A stretch of DNA of 64,000 nt from NCBI RefSeq assembly GCF_000227115.2, contig NC_016485.2:124001-188000 (forward strand), written 5' to 3'. Each line of letters begins with the position of its first letter. The stretch's first letter is position 1. Origin of the DNA: Naumovozyma dairenensis CBS 421. Taxonomy: Eukaryota > Ascomycota > Saccharomycetes > Saccharomycetales > Saccharomycetaceae. Below, in pieces: positions 40,452 to 51,021 of this stretch. The translations under genes and the position numbers were made by a program. The notes beneath the pieces were generated by a model that had not been told where the DNA came from, ran no database searches, and worked only from the letters and a program-made list of their open reading frames with translations.

Positions 40452-41912
40452 ATGACTGAAGTAATTGGTGGCTTAAATAATGATGATGGCAATTCATGTT
40501 TTATAAATTCAATTTTACAGAGCTCAGCATCATGCAACTATCTGCTTCAATTCCTTGATAATGTCATTGAAAACAAGACTACTGGTACAGATGCCAATGT
40601 AGCTGAATTTACCACTACAATTGAGAAGAAACCGAAATGTATTATTTCAAAATCCAAGTATGGTAAAAAGAAGAAGAATAAGAAGCAGAATCAAAAAAAT
40701 CCACTTGCTGAAAAAAATTCGAAATACCATAATAATGAAAAATTCTTTATTGAATTACGAAAATTGTTAACCAATGTAAACACAAGATATACACATAAAA
40801 AAGGGTTAAGTTTCTCAACGAGTAAATTTATCTCAACATTAAGTTCACAAACAATTATTAATGCGACAGATCAACAAGACGCTCAAGAATTTCTACAAAT
40901 ACTATTTAATGATTTAGAGAAATCACAAATTTTTCATACAACAGTCAAGATTACATCAAATGATGCTTTACAAATAAAAACACCATTTGAAGGAATCCTA
41001 ATGGCAAGAATGAAATGTTTAACATGCGATGAAATAAGTAATCCGAACTTCAAACTGTTTTCAAATTTGACGTTGTCTTTACCTCGATATTCGAAACAAG
41101 AAACATTTAATGATATCCTTTCCACCTTTTGGAACCAATTGGATTACGTGGAGAATGTTTCATGTAATCGTTGTACACTATTGAAGCACGCGAATTCAAA
41201 TAGTGAATATCAGAATTTGCTCGTAAAAGATGTGATCAAAGATGATGATATGGAGAATATCTTAAAAAGGGATAACTTGGAAATGGTTAAATCTAATAAG
41301 ATTAAACAAATCAAAATTTTGAAACCTCCTAAAATATTATCATTCCATTTTAATAGATCAATCTTTGATAGGAAACAATTTAAATTTAAGAAGAATAATT
41401 GTAAAGTTTTACTTACACCAAAATTGAATATATCAAAATTTTGTATTGTCGACTCCGATCTAGCAGTCGATGTCGCGGATGGTTATGCTCCAGATTTTTA
41501 TTACAAGAATAAGAACGGAAATAGTGAGAAAGACAAAAAATATTATGAAAAACTACATCAATCTTATGAAACAGAATATGCACAGAGTGATGAAGATGAT
41601 GATTTTAACGAAAGCAGAGACGAGAACCAATACAATTCCCGTCAAGATATTCCAGAAAATATTGATTTGTTTGATAGCCAAAATTTCCCATTAAAAGAAC
41701 TTGGTCATATTATCGGTAACAACAAGTGTGTGTATTCATTAAAATCTATTGTGGTCCATTATGGAAGTCACGATTATGGACATTATATATCGTACCGGAG
41801 ATTTGAAGATCAATGGTGGAGGATATCTGATGAGTCCGTTTTAAAAGTTGATGAAGATGAAGTGTTTTCTGCTTCAGGTATATTTATTGTATTTTATGAG
41901 CAAGATATTTAA
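40452..41912 (+). CDS. UBP1: Ubiquitin-specific protease, short form without membrane anchor
   Basis: Encodes a 486-aa USP-family deubiquitinase. The Cys box is GGLNNDDGNSCFINSILQ at residues 6-23, the His box VVHYGSHDYGHYISYRR near 435, then WWRISDESV. An internal CXXC pair (CLTCDEISN; CNRCTLL) gives the zinc-ribbon finger. PPKILSFHFNRSIFDRKQFKFKKNN and YYEKLHQSYETEYAQSDEDDDF resemble S. cerevisiae Ubp1, and the next gene is YFH1 as on chromosome IV, so UBP1 is preferred to UBP16. S. cerevisiae Ubp1 is 809 aa with an N-terminal membrane segment. Here the protein starts at the catalytic domain and ends just after it. The Cys box has one extra residue relative to the usual GLxNxGNTC. Confidence 0.8.
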   Translation: MTEVIGGLNNDDGNSCFINSILQSSASCNYLLQFLDNVIENKTTGTDANVAEFTTTIEKKPKCIISKSKYGKKKKNKKQNQKNPLAEKNSKYHNNEKFFIELRKLLTNVNTRYTHKKGLSFSTSKFISTLSSQTIINATDQQDAQEFLQILFNDLEKSQIFHTTVKITSNDALQIKTPFEGILMARMKCLTCDEISNPNFKLFSNLTLSLPRYSKQETFNDILSTFWNQLDYVENVSCNRCTLLKHANSNSEYQNLLVKDVIKDDDMENILKRDNLEMVKSNKIKQIKILKPPKILSFHFNRSIFDRKQFKFKKNNCKVLLTPKLNISKFCIVDSDLAVDVADGYAPDFYYKNKNGNSEKDKKYYEKLHQSYETEYAQSDEDDDFNESRDENQYNSRQDIPENIDLFDSQNFPLKELGHIIGNNKCVYSLKSIVVHYGSHDYGHYISYRRFEDQWWRISDESVLKVDEDEVFSASGIFIVFYEQDI

Positions 41913-42184
41913 TTTAGTTTCAACTGTGGCGGTGGAAGAAAGTGCGCGCGCACTTTTGATTGTGTCATACATACTTGCCATATTTCGACAAACATTGAAA
42001 GGTTCAATTAGTAATCAAAAATTACAATATTAAACAATATTATGTATAAAATAAAAGGAAGACAGCATCATATTACTATTAGTACCATGCCTCAAATTCT
42101 CAGGTCTTCCGTCTCTTATTTTATCAACAGAAAAAAAGCAACCAAGCTAATTAAATATAAAAAATAAAAATAAAAAAATTCGGG

Positions 42185-42730
42185 ATGCTGAGAAGATCAT
42201 TGGGGACTGTTAATACTATGTTGATCAAAAGATCACTTTCATCCTTAATTGCAAAACAAGTGTATTGTAGTAGAATATCAACGAATGCAAAATCATGTAT
42301 GAATAAACGAAATCTAATAAATCATAATGCAAAAAGGTTTTATGCGATGGGTATAACGACTACTAAAGGAGAGATTATCCCAGATGAAATTCTACACTTA
42401 TCGATGCAAACATATCACGAACAATCAGATGAGTTTTTAGAAAATTTGATGAATATTATGGAAACTTTAAGTGAAACGTACCCAGAGAATTTTGGTAGTG
42501 AAGTTGAATATAGTGATGGTGTATTTACTATGACAGTCCCAAGAGTTGGTTCTTATATTATAAATAAACAACCATCTAATAAGCAAATTTGGGTTTCTTC
42601 ACCTATATCGGGACCAAATAGATTTGATTTTTATAAAAATGATTGGAGATCATTAAGAGATGGGAAACTTTTGACCGATTTATTAAATGATGAGTTTAAA
42701 GATATTGTTCCGGGGGCATTTGAACTCTAA
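42185..42730 (+). CDS. YFH1: Mitochondrial frataxin
   Basis: Encodes a 181-aa frataxin (S. cerevisiae Yfh1 174 aa), the matrix protein that promotes persulfide transfer and iron delivery during iron-sulfur cluster assembly. The first 50-55 residues are basic, Ser/Arg/Asn-rich and free of acids, a mitochondrial presequence. The frataxin fold follows: the acidic helix 1 region (LHLSMQTYHEQSDEFLENLM), EVEYSDGVFTMTVP and the invariant YIINKQPSNKQIWVSSPISGP (given in part: NKQPSNKQIWVSSPISGP). It follows UBP1 at a 270-bp distance, as the pair does in S. cerevisiae with YDL121C between. Confidence 0.97.
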   Translation: MLRRSLGTVNTMLIKRSLSSLIAKQVYCSRISTNAKSCMNKRNLINHNAKRFYAMGITTTKGEIIPDEILHLSMQTYHEQSDEFLENLMNIMETLSETYPENFGSEVEYSDGVFTMTVPRVGSYIINKQPSNKQIWVSSPISGPNRFDFYKNDWRSLRDGKLLTDLLNDEFKDIVPGAFEL

Positions 42731-43610
42731 TCAACTTATAACTTCATCCCTGAAGGGCGAAGTAAATATATACATGTATAAAGCTTTGCTCTGAAAGTCT
42801 TTAAACTACTTAAGGCACAAGTCCATTTACTTTATTGATTGAATATGCCCTATATCATACATTTTTTTTATATTCGTTTTGAGAAACACCTATATATATA
42901 TATATATATATATGTATCCCTCAAAAATAATCAACATTTGAAAGTACAACTGTTATTTGTTCGACCTTACAGAATAAAATGGTCTATCTGCCATATGGCG
43001 TCTGTTATCATATGCGTGCACAATGGCATGGATCCGCATAAAAATCAAGGTGTTCCCTACATAATGAATGAGTGAGCTAGCCGTACTCCAGTTTGGAGAT
43101 AGTTTTTAATGCATGCAATACGGACAAGTCCTGTGTTATTTTGTTCTATGATCACTTTTGGAATAGAATGTGTTTGAGAAACATTAGGGAAACCCTTGAG
43201 AAACAACCTTGTACCTGGCGTCTCCGAGTCTCGGACCGAGACCCTCGGTTAAAGGAAAAGATGCAATATGATAATATCCCTCTGGATAACTGAAAAACAG
43301 AATATGAAGATGTCGGGGCGCCTCGTTTTGCTTTTCGATGCTTCTCTCCCTTTTCAAGGGGCTGCCAACAGCGCTGCGATAATGCCAAGAATGACAATGG
43401 TATTCGTAAAGGGTTATGTCCGAATGTAGCCAGATAAGTAGTAATTCTCAAAGATCCAATTGACTTCAAGTTTTTATAACAGTTTAGTGAATCTTCTTTG
43501 CGATCGTTCAGTTTTCTGGTAGCATTGAAAAAGTATATCAATTGTAAAAAATCATTAACGAACTATAATAAAGCGGAAAGGCAATCAACCAAGCAAACAA
43601 GAATATAAAA
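42731..43610. other. Intergenic YFH1-PBI2
   Basis: 880 bp. Holds a TA dinucleotide tract (about 42890-42912), the near-palindrome GTCTCGGACCGAGAC (43227-43241) and one AGGGG stress element (43357-43361) about 250 bp before PBI2. The ORFs here (e.g. minus 43152-43541, non-ATG) look spurious. Confidence 0.55.
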
Positions 43611-43838
43611 ATGGCCAAAGATTTCATTGTTACATTAAAAAAGAATACACCAAAGGAGGACGCTCATAAAGTTGTCGAATCTATTAATCATCTGGGTGGA
43701 ACTGTTGTTCACGAATTCTCCTTAATTAAGGGTTTCAAAGTGAAAGTCCCTGATGGATTACATCTAGATGCTTTGAAGAAAAAGCACGGTGATACTATTG
43801 TGAATATCGAAGAAGATAAAGAAGTTCATGCCAATTAA
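43611..43838 (+). CDS. PBI2: Proteinase B inhibitor 2
   Basis: Encodes a 75-aa inhibitor, equal in length to S. cerevisiae Pbi2 (I2B). It inhibits vacuolar proteinase B and, with thioredoxin, supports vacuole fusion as LMA1. The I9/propeptide-inhibitor fold is evident: KDFIVTLKKNTPKEDAH, the GGTVVHEFSLIKGFKVKVP core and the acidic IEEDKEVHAN C-terminus that contacts the protease. There are no Cys and no signal peptide, as expected of the cytosolic form. It precedes the eEF3 gene as in S. cerevisiae. Confidence 0.97.
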   Translation: MAKDFIVTLKKNTPKEDAHKVVESINHLGGTVVHEFSLIKGFKVKVPDGLHLDALKKKHGDTIVNIEEDKEVHAN

Positions 43839-45365
43839 AATTTGACGATTCAATAATGTAAATCACCCTGTCGCAATAGTGATATTTATGTATACATATG
43901 TATAAATCACACATATAACTCAATTAAAGCTAATTAAAAGAATTTTCTCAACATACATTAATGAATAACAACCAAGTTCCCTTCAACCTTAAATTAAATA
44001 CTTTGAAGATGTAATAGTAAATTATAGTTTATTTAAGGGGAGAAATTAAGAACAGTACCTTGGGGGGAAGGGGGGAAGAAGCGAAAAGAACAAGCTTCAT
44101 GAAAAAAATTTAGGCAATTAGAATTTCCTATTTCATTACGTACACAAGAAAAATGGAGAATTGTTAGCATTATTACACTGTATCCAACCCTGTTTGTTAT
44201 ATGTCTTTCAATACGGGTTATCGATGGTTCGGCCAACCATCGGAGGGACTCGGTCCGATTGATCACCGGCCGTGTCATTACCACTTACTACGTATGCAGC
44301 CAGAAGTCTGTACTGTATTGTATTGGACACTACGTATGGCATAAGCTGACGTATATAAACAACCATGTTGGGACATCTTTGACTGCTGGATCCTTTGGAC
44401 ATCCGTTATTTTTTATTATACATATATTATTTACGTAATGAATCAAGAATACATAGAATTAGAGATTTCCTCTTAGCAAGAAGTAATAATAAAAAAATAG
44501 GTGTTTTTCTTGTTCATCTTAAATTTTCCTTTGGTAAGAGTTCTTTTCAACAGAGTGTGACATTTTTTCTCAAAAAATGCAAGTTTAACAGTGAAGAACT
44601 TGTACTTCTTTTCTAATTTCTAGCCAAAAGAGAATTATATATAGAAGTTTCATTAATATTCTTTATTATTAAGGGTGGTGCATTTATTTGTATATACTCA
44701 ATTTTGACGTCACCTACGAGAGGCTCTATCTTTCAAAACTATCGACCTATTACCTCAAAAAGAGTAAATTCCATATATATATACTCGTATGATTGTGCCA
44801 AGATCGCTATTGTTTCTCCGTTTTCGATTGTTTATTGTTCGGCTTTCAATCACCGATCCGATGAGGTGAGGGTGCAGATTACAAAAAAGGGCGGGGGCAT
44901 CTCATGTTAACAGAGAAGGTTAGGAAATTTCCCGTTTTGCCCCACGGTACTTTTGCTGTCTAACATAATCCCCCCACAACATATGTATCTATTTCCAATT
45001 GGAACGGCGTCCAATGTCCGGTCGATGCCAAGTGAAAAGTTTATTCTATTCCATATATATACATATACCCTTAAAGAACTATCTGGAAAAAAAGGTAAAA
45101 TAAGTGTAACGAAAGAAATAAGTGTAACCACGATAAATCCTGTGGGAAATAACAGAAATTTTTTCACTGCATTCTTACTGAACGCTTCCTAATTTACAAA
45201 TTTTTAAGATATAAATATAACCAACACTTTTTCAATTGTTACTTTAATTCTAATTTTCTTTCCACCACTCCTTGCAAAACTTACTTTCACATTTATTTCC
45301 TTTTTACTAACTGACTGACTATACGATAATAAAAAGTCAACAATTTATAAAGTAAAAAACGAGAA
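43839..45365. other. Long intergenic region upstream of eEF3 gene
   Basis: 1.5 kb without a credible ORF; in S. cerevisiae PBI2 and HEF3 are also adjacent. It contains a G-rich patch (44056-44080), palindromes ATGGTTCGGCCAACCAT (44224-44240) and CTCGGTCCGA (44249-44258), and four TACGTA sites between 44137 and 44437. A TACTAAC box at 45305-45311 has no convincing upstream 5' splice site. Confidence 0.5.
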
Positions 45366-48300
45366 ATGTCTGAATCAGAGTTATCATTAGAATTCTTACA
45401 AGAATTATTCAACAATTTGGAAATCGCTTCTCCTGATACAAGAGATGATATTTGTTCTCAACTTTCATCATTCTTAAACGGAAATATCATCGAACATGAT
45501 CTTCCACAAAAATTCTTTGATAAACTTCACAAAGCTATCATAGATAAAAAAACTTCAAGTAATGCGTTAGATGCTATCATCTACATTGCTAATCAAACAA
45601 ATTTATCACCTTCAGTGGAACCATTCATCGTATCAACTGTTCCCTCTATTTGTGCCAAAGCGGGTGATAAAGATAGTTCCATACAAGAAATAGCCAAGAG
45701 AGCTTTGTTTGCTGTGGTTAACGCAATTAATCCTATTGCAACCAAGGCATTGTTACCTCATCTAATCAATTGTCTCTCTTCTACTAATAAATGGCAAGAA
45801 AAAATTGCCATTTTAGAATCCATTGCAATTTTAGTCGATGTAGCTAAGGAACAAATTGCATTACGTATGCCTGAATTGATTCCAATCTTATCTGAATCCA
45901 TGTGGGATACGAAGAAGGAAGTTAAAGAAACCGCGACTAAGACTATTACGAAGGCCACAGAAACTATTGAAAATAAAGATATTGAAATTTTCATTCCTCA
46001 ATTGATTAATTGTATTGCTAATCCAAGTAATGTTCCTGAAACTGTTCATGCTCTTGGTGCTACCACTTTTGTTTCCGATGTGACTCCTGCTACTTTGTCC
46101 ATTATGGTTCCTTTATTGAATAGAGGTTTACAAGAAAGAGATACTTCTATTAAGAGGAAATCAGCCGTTATTATTGATAATATGTGTAAGTTAGTGGAAG
46201 ATCCGCAGATTGTTGCTCCATTTTTAAACGATTTATTACCAGGATTGAAAAATAATTTCAGTAATATTGCTGATCCTGAAGCAAGAGAAGTTACATTGAG
46301 AGCTTTGAAAACTTTGAGAAGAGTTGGGAATGTTGCAGATGATGATACTATTCCTGAAATATCTCATGCTGGTGATGTTAGTGTGAATTTACAATTATTC
46401 AAGACTCTTTTAGCAAACGCAAAGGTTACTGATATCGATTCTAGATTTGAAGTGGTTATTCAATATATCGCTGCCATCGCTGCCAATTTGATTGATGAAA
46501 GAATTATCGATCAACAAGCTTGGTTTACTCATGTGACTCCTTATATGACTATCTTCTTACATGAACAACAATCTAAGGATATGTTGGATGAATTTAGAAA
46601 AAGAGCTGTTGATAATATTCCTATTGGTCCAAATTTCGATGATGAAGAAGATGAAGGTGAGGATTTATGCAATTGTGAATTCTCTTTAGCGTATGGTGCC
46701 AAGATTTTATTGAATAAGACTCAATTAAGGTTGAAAAGAGGTAGACGTTATGGTCTCTGTGGACCAAATGGCGCAGGTAAATCAACTTTGATGAGAGCAA
46801 TGGCTAACGGTCAAGTTGAAGGTTTCCCCACCCAAGATGAATGTAAAACAGTTTACGTTGAACATGATATTGATAATACTCATTCTGATACATCAGTTGT
46901 TGATTTCGTTTTTGAAAGTGGTGTTGGTGAAAGAGATGCTATTATTTCCAAATTGAATGAATTCGGATTTTCTAATGACGCAGTTAATCAACCAATTTCA
47001 TCTTTATCCGGTGGTTGGAAAATGAAATTAGCCTTAGCAAGAGCTGTTTTGAAAAATGCCGATATTTTATTATTAGATGAACCAACTAATCATTTAGACA
47101 CTGTCAATGTTGCATGGTTAGTGGACTACTTGAATAATTGTGGAATTACTTCAATCATTGTTTCTCACGATTCTGGTTTCTTAGACAATGTCTGTCAATA
47201 CATTATCCATTACGAAGGTCTAAAATTAAGAAAATACAAAGGAAATTTATCTGAATTCGTTAAAAGATGTCCAACTGCTAAATCTTACTATGAATTAGGT
47301 GCTTCTGATCTCGAATTCCAATTCCCAACCCCAGGTTATTTAGAAGGTGTCAAGACAAAGCAAAAGGCTATCGTCAAAGTATCAAATATGTCCTTCCAAT
47401 ATCCTGGTACTTCTAAACCTCAAGTGTCTGATGTTACGTTCCAATGTTCCTTATCTTCCAGAATTGCTGTAATTGGACCCAACGGAGCTGGTAAATCCAC
47501 TTTAATTAATGTTTTAACAGGTGAATTATTACCAACCACTGGTGATGTCTATACTCATGAAAATTGTCGTATTGCATACATTAAACAACATGCATTTGCT
47601 CATATTGAAAATCATTTAGATAAAACACCATCAGAATACATTCAATGGAGATTTCAAACTGGTGAAGATCGTGAAACTATGGATAGAGCTAATAGACAAA
47701 TTAATGAAAGTGATACTGAAATGATGAATAAGATATTTAAAATTGAAGGTACACCAAGAAGAGTTGCTGGAATTCATTCAAGAAGAAAGTTTAAGAATAC
47801 TTACGAATATGAGTGTTCTTTCTTATTAGGTGAAAATATTGGTATGAAGTCTGAAAGATGGGTTCCAATGATGTCTGTTGATAATGCTTGGTTACCAAGA
47901 GGAGAATTGGTTGAATCACATTCCAAATTAGTTGCAGAGGTTGATATGAAGGAAGCTTTAGCTTCAGGGCAATTCCGCGCTTTGACAAGAAAGGAAATCG
48001 AAGAACATTGTTCCATGCTAGGTTTAGATTCAGAATTAGTTTCTCATTCCAGAATCAGAGGTTTATCAGGTGGTCAAAAAGTCAAATTAGTTTTAGCTGC
48101 TGGTACTTGGCAAAAACCACATTTGATTGTCTTAGATGAACCTACTAACTACTTAGACAGAGATTCATTAGGTGCTTTATCCAAAGCTTTGAAAGCTTTC
48201 GAAGGTGGTGTTATCATCATTACTCATTCTGCTGAATTTACTAAGGATTTGACTGAAGAAGTTTGGGCTGTTAAAGAAGGTAAAATGACTCCTTCGGGTC

Positions 48301-48515
48301 ATAACTGGGTTACAGGCCAAGGTGCTGGTCCAAGAATTGAAAAGAAAGAAGCTGAAGGTGATGTATTTGATGCTATGGGTAACAAGATTGTTGGAGCCAA
48401 TGCAAAGAAGAAGTCTAAATTGTCATCTGCAGAAATGAGGAAGAAGAAGAAGGAAAGAATGAAGAAGAAGAAGGAAATGGGTGATGAATATGTTTCATCT
48501 GAAGAGGACTTTTAA
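45366..48515 (+). CDS. HEF3: Translation elongation factor eEF3
   Basis: Encodes a 1049-aa fungal eEF3 (S. cerevisiae 1044), the ribosome-dependent ATPase that releases E-site tRNA at each elongation cycle. HEAT repeats fill about residues 1-320, then a four-helix bundle. Two ABC domains have Walker [10 protein letters not shown] (about residues 463 and 700), signatures [12 protein letters not shown] and [12 protein letters not shown], and Walker B LLLDEPTN and IVLDEPTN. A chromodomain-like insert ([20 protein letters not shown]) lies in ABC2. The Lys-rich C-terminal tail is typical. Strong codon bias points to high expression. Placement between PBI2 and SPO1 corresponds to HEF3, but it might be the main YEF3-type gene of this species. 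Confidence 0.95.
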   Translation: MSESELSLEFLQELFNNLEIASPDTRDDICSQLSSFLNGNIIEHDLPQKFFDKLHKAIIDKKTSSNALDAIIYIANQTNLSPSVEPFIVSTVPSICAKAGDKDSSIQEIAKRALFAVVNAINPIATKALLPHLINCLSSTNKWQEKIAILESIAILVDVAKEQIALRMPELIPILSESMWDTKKEVKETATKTITKATETIENKDIEIFIPQLINCIANPSNVPETVHALGATTFVSDVTPATLSIMVPLLNRGLQERDTSIKRKSAVIIDNMCKLVEDPQIVAPFLNDLLPGLKNNFSNIADPEAREVTLRALKTLRRVGNVADDDTIPEISHAGDVSVNLQLFKTLLANAKVTDIDSRFEVVIQYIAAIAANLIDERIIDQQAWFTHVTPYMTIFLHEQQSKDMLDEFRKRAVDNIPIGPNFDDEEDEGEDLCNCEFSLAYGAKILLNKTQLRLKRGRRYGLCGPNGAGKSTLMRAMANGQVEGFPTQDECKTVYVEHDIDNTHSDTSVVDFVFESGVGERDAIISKLNEFGFSNDAVNQPISSLSGGWKMKLALARAVLKNADILLLDEPTNHLDTVNVAWLVDYLNNCGITSIIVSHDSGFLDNVCQYIIHYEGLKLRKYKGNLSEFVKRCPTAKSYYELGASDLEFQFPTPGYLEGVKTKQKAIVKVSNMSFQYPGTSKPQVSDVTFQCSLSSRIAVIGPNGAGKSTLINVLTGELLPTTGDVYTHENCRIAYIKQHAFAHIENHLDKTPSEYIQWRFQTGEDRETMDRANRQINESDTEMMNKIFKIEGTPRRVAGIHSRRKFKNTYEYECSFLLGENIGMKSERWVPMMSVDNAWLPRGELVESHSKLVAEVDMKEALASGQFRALTRKEIEEHCSMLGLDSELVSHSRIRGLSGGQKVKLVLAAGTWQKPHLIVLDEPTNYLDRDSLGALSKALKAFEGGVIIITHSAEFTKDLTEEVWAVKEGKMTPSGHNWVTGQGAGPRIEKKEAEGDVFDAMGNKIVGANAKKKSKLSSAEMRKKKKERMKKKKEMGDEYVSSEEDF

Positions 48516-48845
48516 AGGAAAATATTTTATTTTCATTAGTTTTATTGTTTGGTTGTTTGTTATATTCCTTTATTATTTATTATTTATTCATATTTAAATA
48601 TATATTCGTTATAATTGATATCATTCTATTTTATTTTGATATTCCATTCTCTTCAAAAATTAGAGCTTCAATTCTGGTCAAGAACCGCTGGCGATTTAAT
48701 TCTCAAATTTTAAGGGTCGGCGGCTAAATACCTAATTAATTATTGATATAAAGAGACGTTAATTCTTCTTCAGGACACTCGAAGTCATCAATCCGAGAAA
48801 GTAAAAGAAAAGCAAATACAGCCAACGGTTAACAAAGGGAAAAAA
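48516..48845. promoter_or_regulatory. SPO1 promoter
   Basis: 330 bp between the eEF3 stop and SPO1; AT-rich except for the URS1 site at 48717-48726. No gene seen. Confidence 0.6.
48717..48726 (+). promoter_or_regulatory. URS1 site (Ume6)
   Basis: TCGGCGGCTA is a perfect match to the early-meiotic element bound by Ume6, placed 120 bp before the SPO1 ATG, the normal spacing in S. cerevisiae meiotic genes. Confidence 0.85.
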
Positions 48846-50885
48846 ATGATAACCTATTTGAAATATCTTACTATTATTTCAGTTCTCCTTTTTGCTACCT
48901 TGTATGGGCTAGATGAAGGCCCGTATGAGGTTAATTGTCCCGACTATCCTCTAATCAGGGAGGCAAATGTATGTTTGATTAATGAGACTTTTTGTGTAAA
49001 TAAGTCCAACATACTAACTCATAAATATTTTATGACTTCCCTAAAGAATGAACTCTGCCCAGAAGAGGAATTGTACCTCAAGAATAGGAAACGATTACTT
49101 CAAAATAACATCAGACAATATTTAACTGGATTAGATCGTATAAATTTTACTCCAGAAATGTACGATTTAATTGCAAAACATCCACCTAGGCTCGGCGTTG
49201 CTATATCAGGTGGAGGTTATAGATCAATGTTGACCGGATCTGGGTTTTTAAAAGGGTTGGACGAATTTAAATTGATAGATTGTCTTAGTTACATATCTGG
49301 TCTCTCTGGTGGTAGTTGGATCTTAATGGATTTGATTATACATGGATTTGATATAGATAAGCTATTAAAGAATTGGGATTTGAAAGATGGGTTGTTAGAG
49401 GGAATTCCAGAATTTGACATTAGTCAGAAGGATATAGTTTCCGGTATGGGAAAGAATAGAGCTCTAATGGAAAAACGATTGGAGAAGAGGATGTATCATT
49501 TCAAAAACTTGGAAACTAATGGTAAGCAATTTGATGAATTTTATGACTTTTTTGAAAATATCTGGACCCCTTTAGATGAAGAAGGAAGTAAAATATTCAA
49601 TGGTACTTTAGTAAAACGTGGAGATCACCCATTAGAGAGGTTAAAACTGCTAATTTTTGGGAATAGCACCTCACAAAATTCTTCAGTTATTTACTCTTTC
49701 AAGAAATTTAGACAAGTTCTAGACTTTTATACTGATTTGCATCTTGAAGTTCGAAAGAAAAAAATTCAAGGCTTTTATGTATCATTTACAGATTATTGGG
49801 GTAAAGCCTTGATTAAAAGATTGAAACATAATGATAATAATACATCGATAATCGGGACAACAAATTCTTTAACGAAGCTAATTCAAAATAATGATAAATT
49901 CCAGAAATTTGAAGCACCCATTCCAATTTTCATTGCAAACTGCAGGAATGGACATCTTCGAAATAAAATCTTTGAATTTACCCCCTTTGAATTTGGTTCT
50001 TGGGATGATATGTTAAGATTGTTTGTCAAATTACCATATTTAGGTTCAAAAATCATAAAGGGTGTGCCAGAAATTTGTTATAATGATTTTGATGACATTG
50101 GTTTTATTACAGCAACATCTTCTTCAATCTTCAATAATGTTATCCTTTATATATGGCAATTAATTTCGGAATCTTCTCATGAAGTAATGAAGGCCATTGA
50201 AACGGTCATGGGATTGTTCGGGATAAGTAGTAAGCAACTTGAACAATTAGATGAAATGAATTCTATGATACAACCGGAAACCGATTATGCTGTATATCAT
50301 TATAACCCATTTTATCAATATCCTGGGAATGATAATGATTTCACTCGTGATTCTCATTTATATCTGGTTGATGGTGGTGAAGATGGAGAGAATATACCGT
50401 TACGGCCTTTGTTGATACCTGAAAGGGATATGGATGTCATTTTTGTTATTGATTCAAGTTCAGATAAAAATAATTTTGCGAATGGGACCAAGTTATTATA
50501 TATATTCAAGGAGCTCGAGAAACAAGGAATTCATTACAAAGTCCCAAAAGAATTGAAGAAGTTTGGTAAGAGTCAAAATCACCCTTTAATCATTGGATGC
50601 CATGCAAAATCAAACAACGGTGTACCTTTACCAATAATTATTTATTACCCTAATGCGGAGTATAGTTTCCCTTCAAACACATCTACTTTCAAAGTAATGT
50701 ACGATGACAATGAGACAAGTTCTATGTTACAAAATGGGAAAGATATTTTTACTGATGATAATAACCCTTTTTATAAGAACTGCCTTGGCTGTATTATTTC
50801 TAAAAGATCTATTGACAAACATGGTGATGGTATAAATTATTCAAAATTTTGCAACAAATGTTTTAAAAAATATTGTGCTTCATAA
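48846..50885 (+). CDS. SPO1: Meiotic phospholipase B-like protein with in-frame intron
   Basis: Spo1 is a phospholipase B homologue needed for spindle pole body and prospore-membrane steps of sporulation. The unspliced frame is 679 aa. GTATGT (48969), TACTAAC (49012-49018) and the first downstream AG (49045-49046) define a 78-nt intron. Exons 48846-48968 and 49047-50885 give 653 aa and close a gap in the family alignment (NCPDYPLIREAN joined to NELCPEEELYLKNR). A signal peptide covers residues 1-21. Catalytic motifs persist: oxyanion SGGGYR, nucleophile GLSGGSW and the Asp in LVDGGEDGENIPLRPLL. S. cerevisiae SPO1 (631 aa) also has a short 5' intron. URS1 lies 120 bp upstream. Confidence 0.93.
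   Translation: MITYLKYLTIISVLLFATLYGLDEGPYEVNCPDYPLIREANVCLINETFCVNKSNILTHKYFMTSLKNELCPEEELYLKNRKRLLQNNIRQYLTGLDRINFTPEMYDLIAKHPPRLGVAISGGGYRSMLTGSGFLKGLDEFKLIDCLSYISGLSGGSWILMDLIIHGFDIDKLLKNWDLKDGLLEGIPEFDISQKDIVSGMGKNRALMEKRLEKRMYHFKNLETNGKQFDEFYDFFENIWTPLDEEGSKIFNGTLVKRGDHPLERLKLLIFGNSTSQNSSVIYSFKKFRQVLDFYTDLHLEVRKKKIQGFYVSFTDYWGKALIKRLKHNDNNTSIIGTTNSLTKLIQNNDKFQKFEAPIPIFIANCRNGHLRNKIFEFTPFEFGSWDDMLRLFVKLPYLGSKIIKGVPEICYNDFDDIGFITATSSSIFNNVILYIWQLISESSHEVMKAIETVMGLFGISSKQLEQLDEMNSMIQPETDYAVYHYNPFYQYPGNDNDFTRDSHLYLVDGGEDGENIPLRPLLIPERDMDVIFVIDSSSDKNNFANGTKLLYIFKELEKQGIHYKVPKELKKFGKSQNHPLIIGCHAKSNNGVPLPIIIYYPNAEYSFPSNTSTFKVMYDDNETSSMLQNGKDIFTDDNNPFYKNCLGCIISKRSIDKHGDGINYSKFCNKCFKKYCAS
48969..49046 (+). 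other. Spliceosomal intron of SPO1 (78 nt)
   Basis: 5' site GTATGT, branch box TACTAAC, 28 nt later the first AG (AAG). The length is divisible by three and no stop lies within, so the unspliced mRNA would encode 26 extra residues. Removal restores the phospholipase B N-terminal pattern. Confidence 0.85.
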
Positions 50886-51021
50886 TAATGATAATAATTT
50901 CCTTTTGTTTTCTGCATTGATGTCTAATTTCTCATTGAATTTTGAATATTATATTTGATATAGTAAATAAAATAAAAGATAAATCTGTCCTATTTATTGG
51001 TTAACCTGTTATTGGGTTTCT

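Noticed and set aside
43152..43541. 129-codon minus-strand ORF upstream of PBI2
   Set aside because: No ATG at its 5' end, no domain; overlaps the regulatory palindrome.
45305..45311. TACTAAC box 55 bp before the eEF3 ATG as a 5'-UTR intron
   Set aside because: No GTATGT-type 5' splice site in the preceding 700 bp; only weak GTATGA/GTATAT sites.
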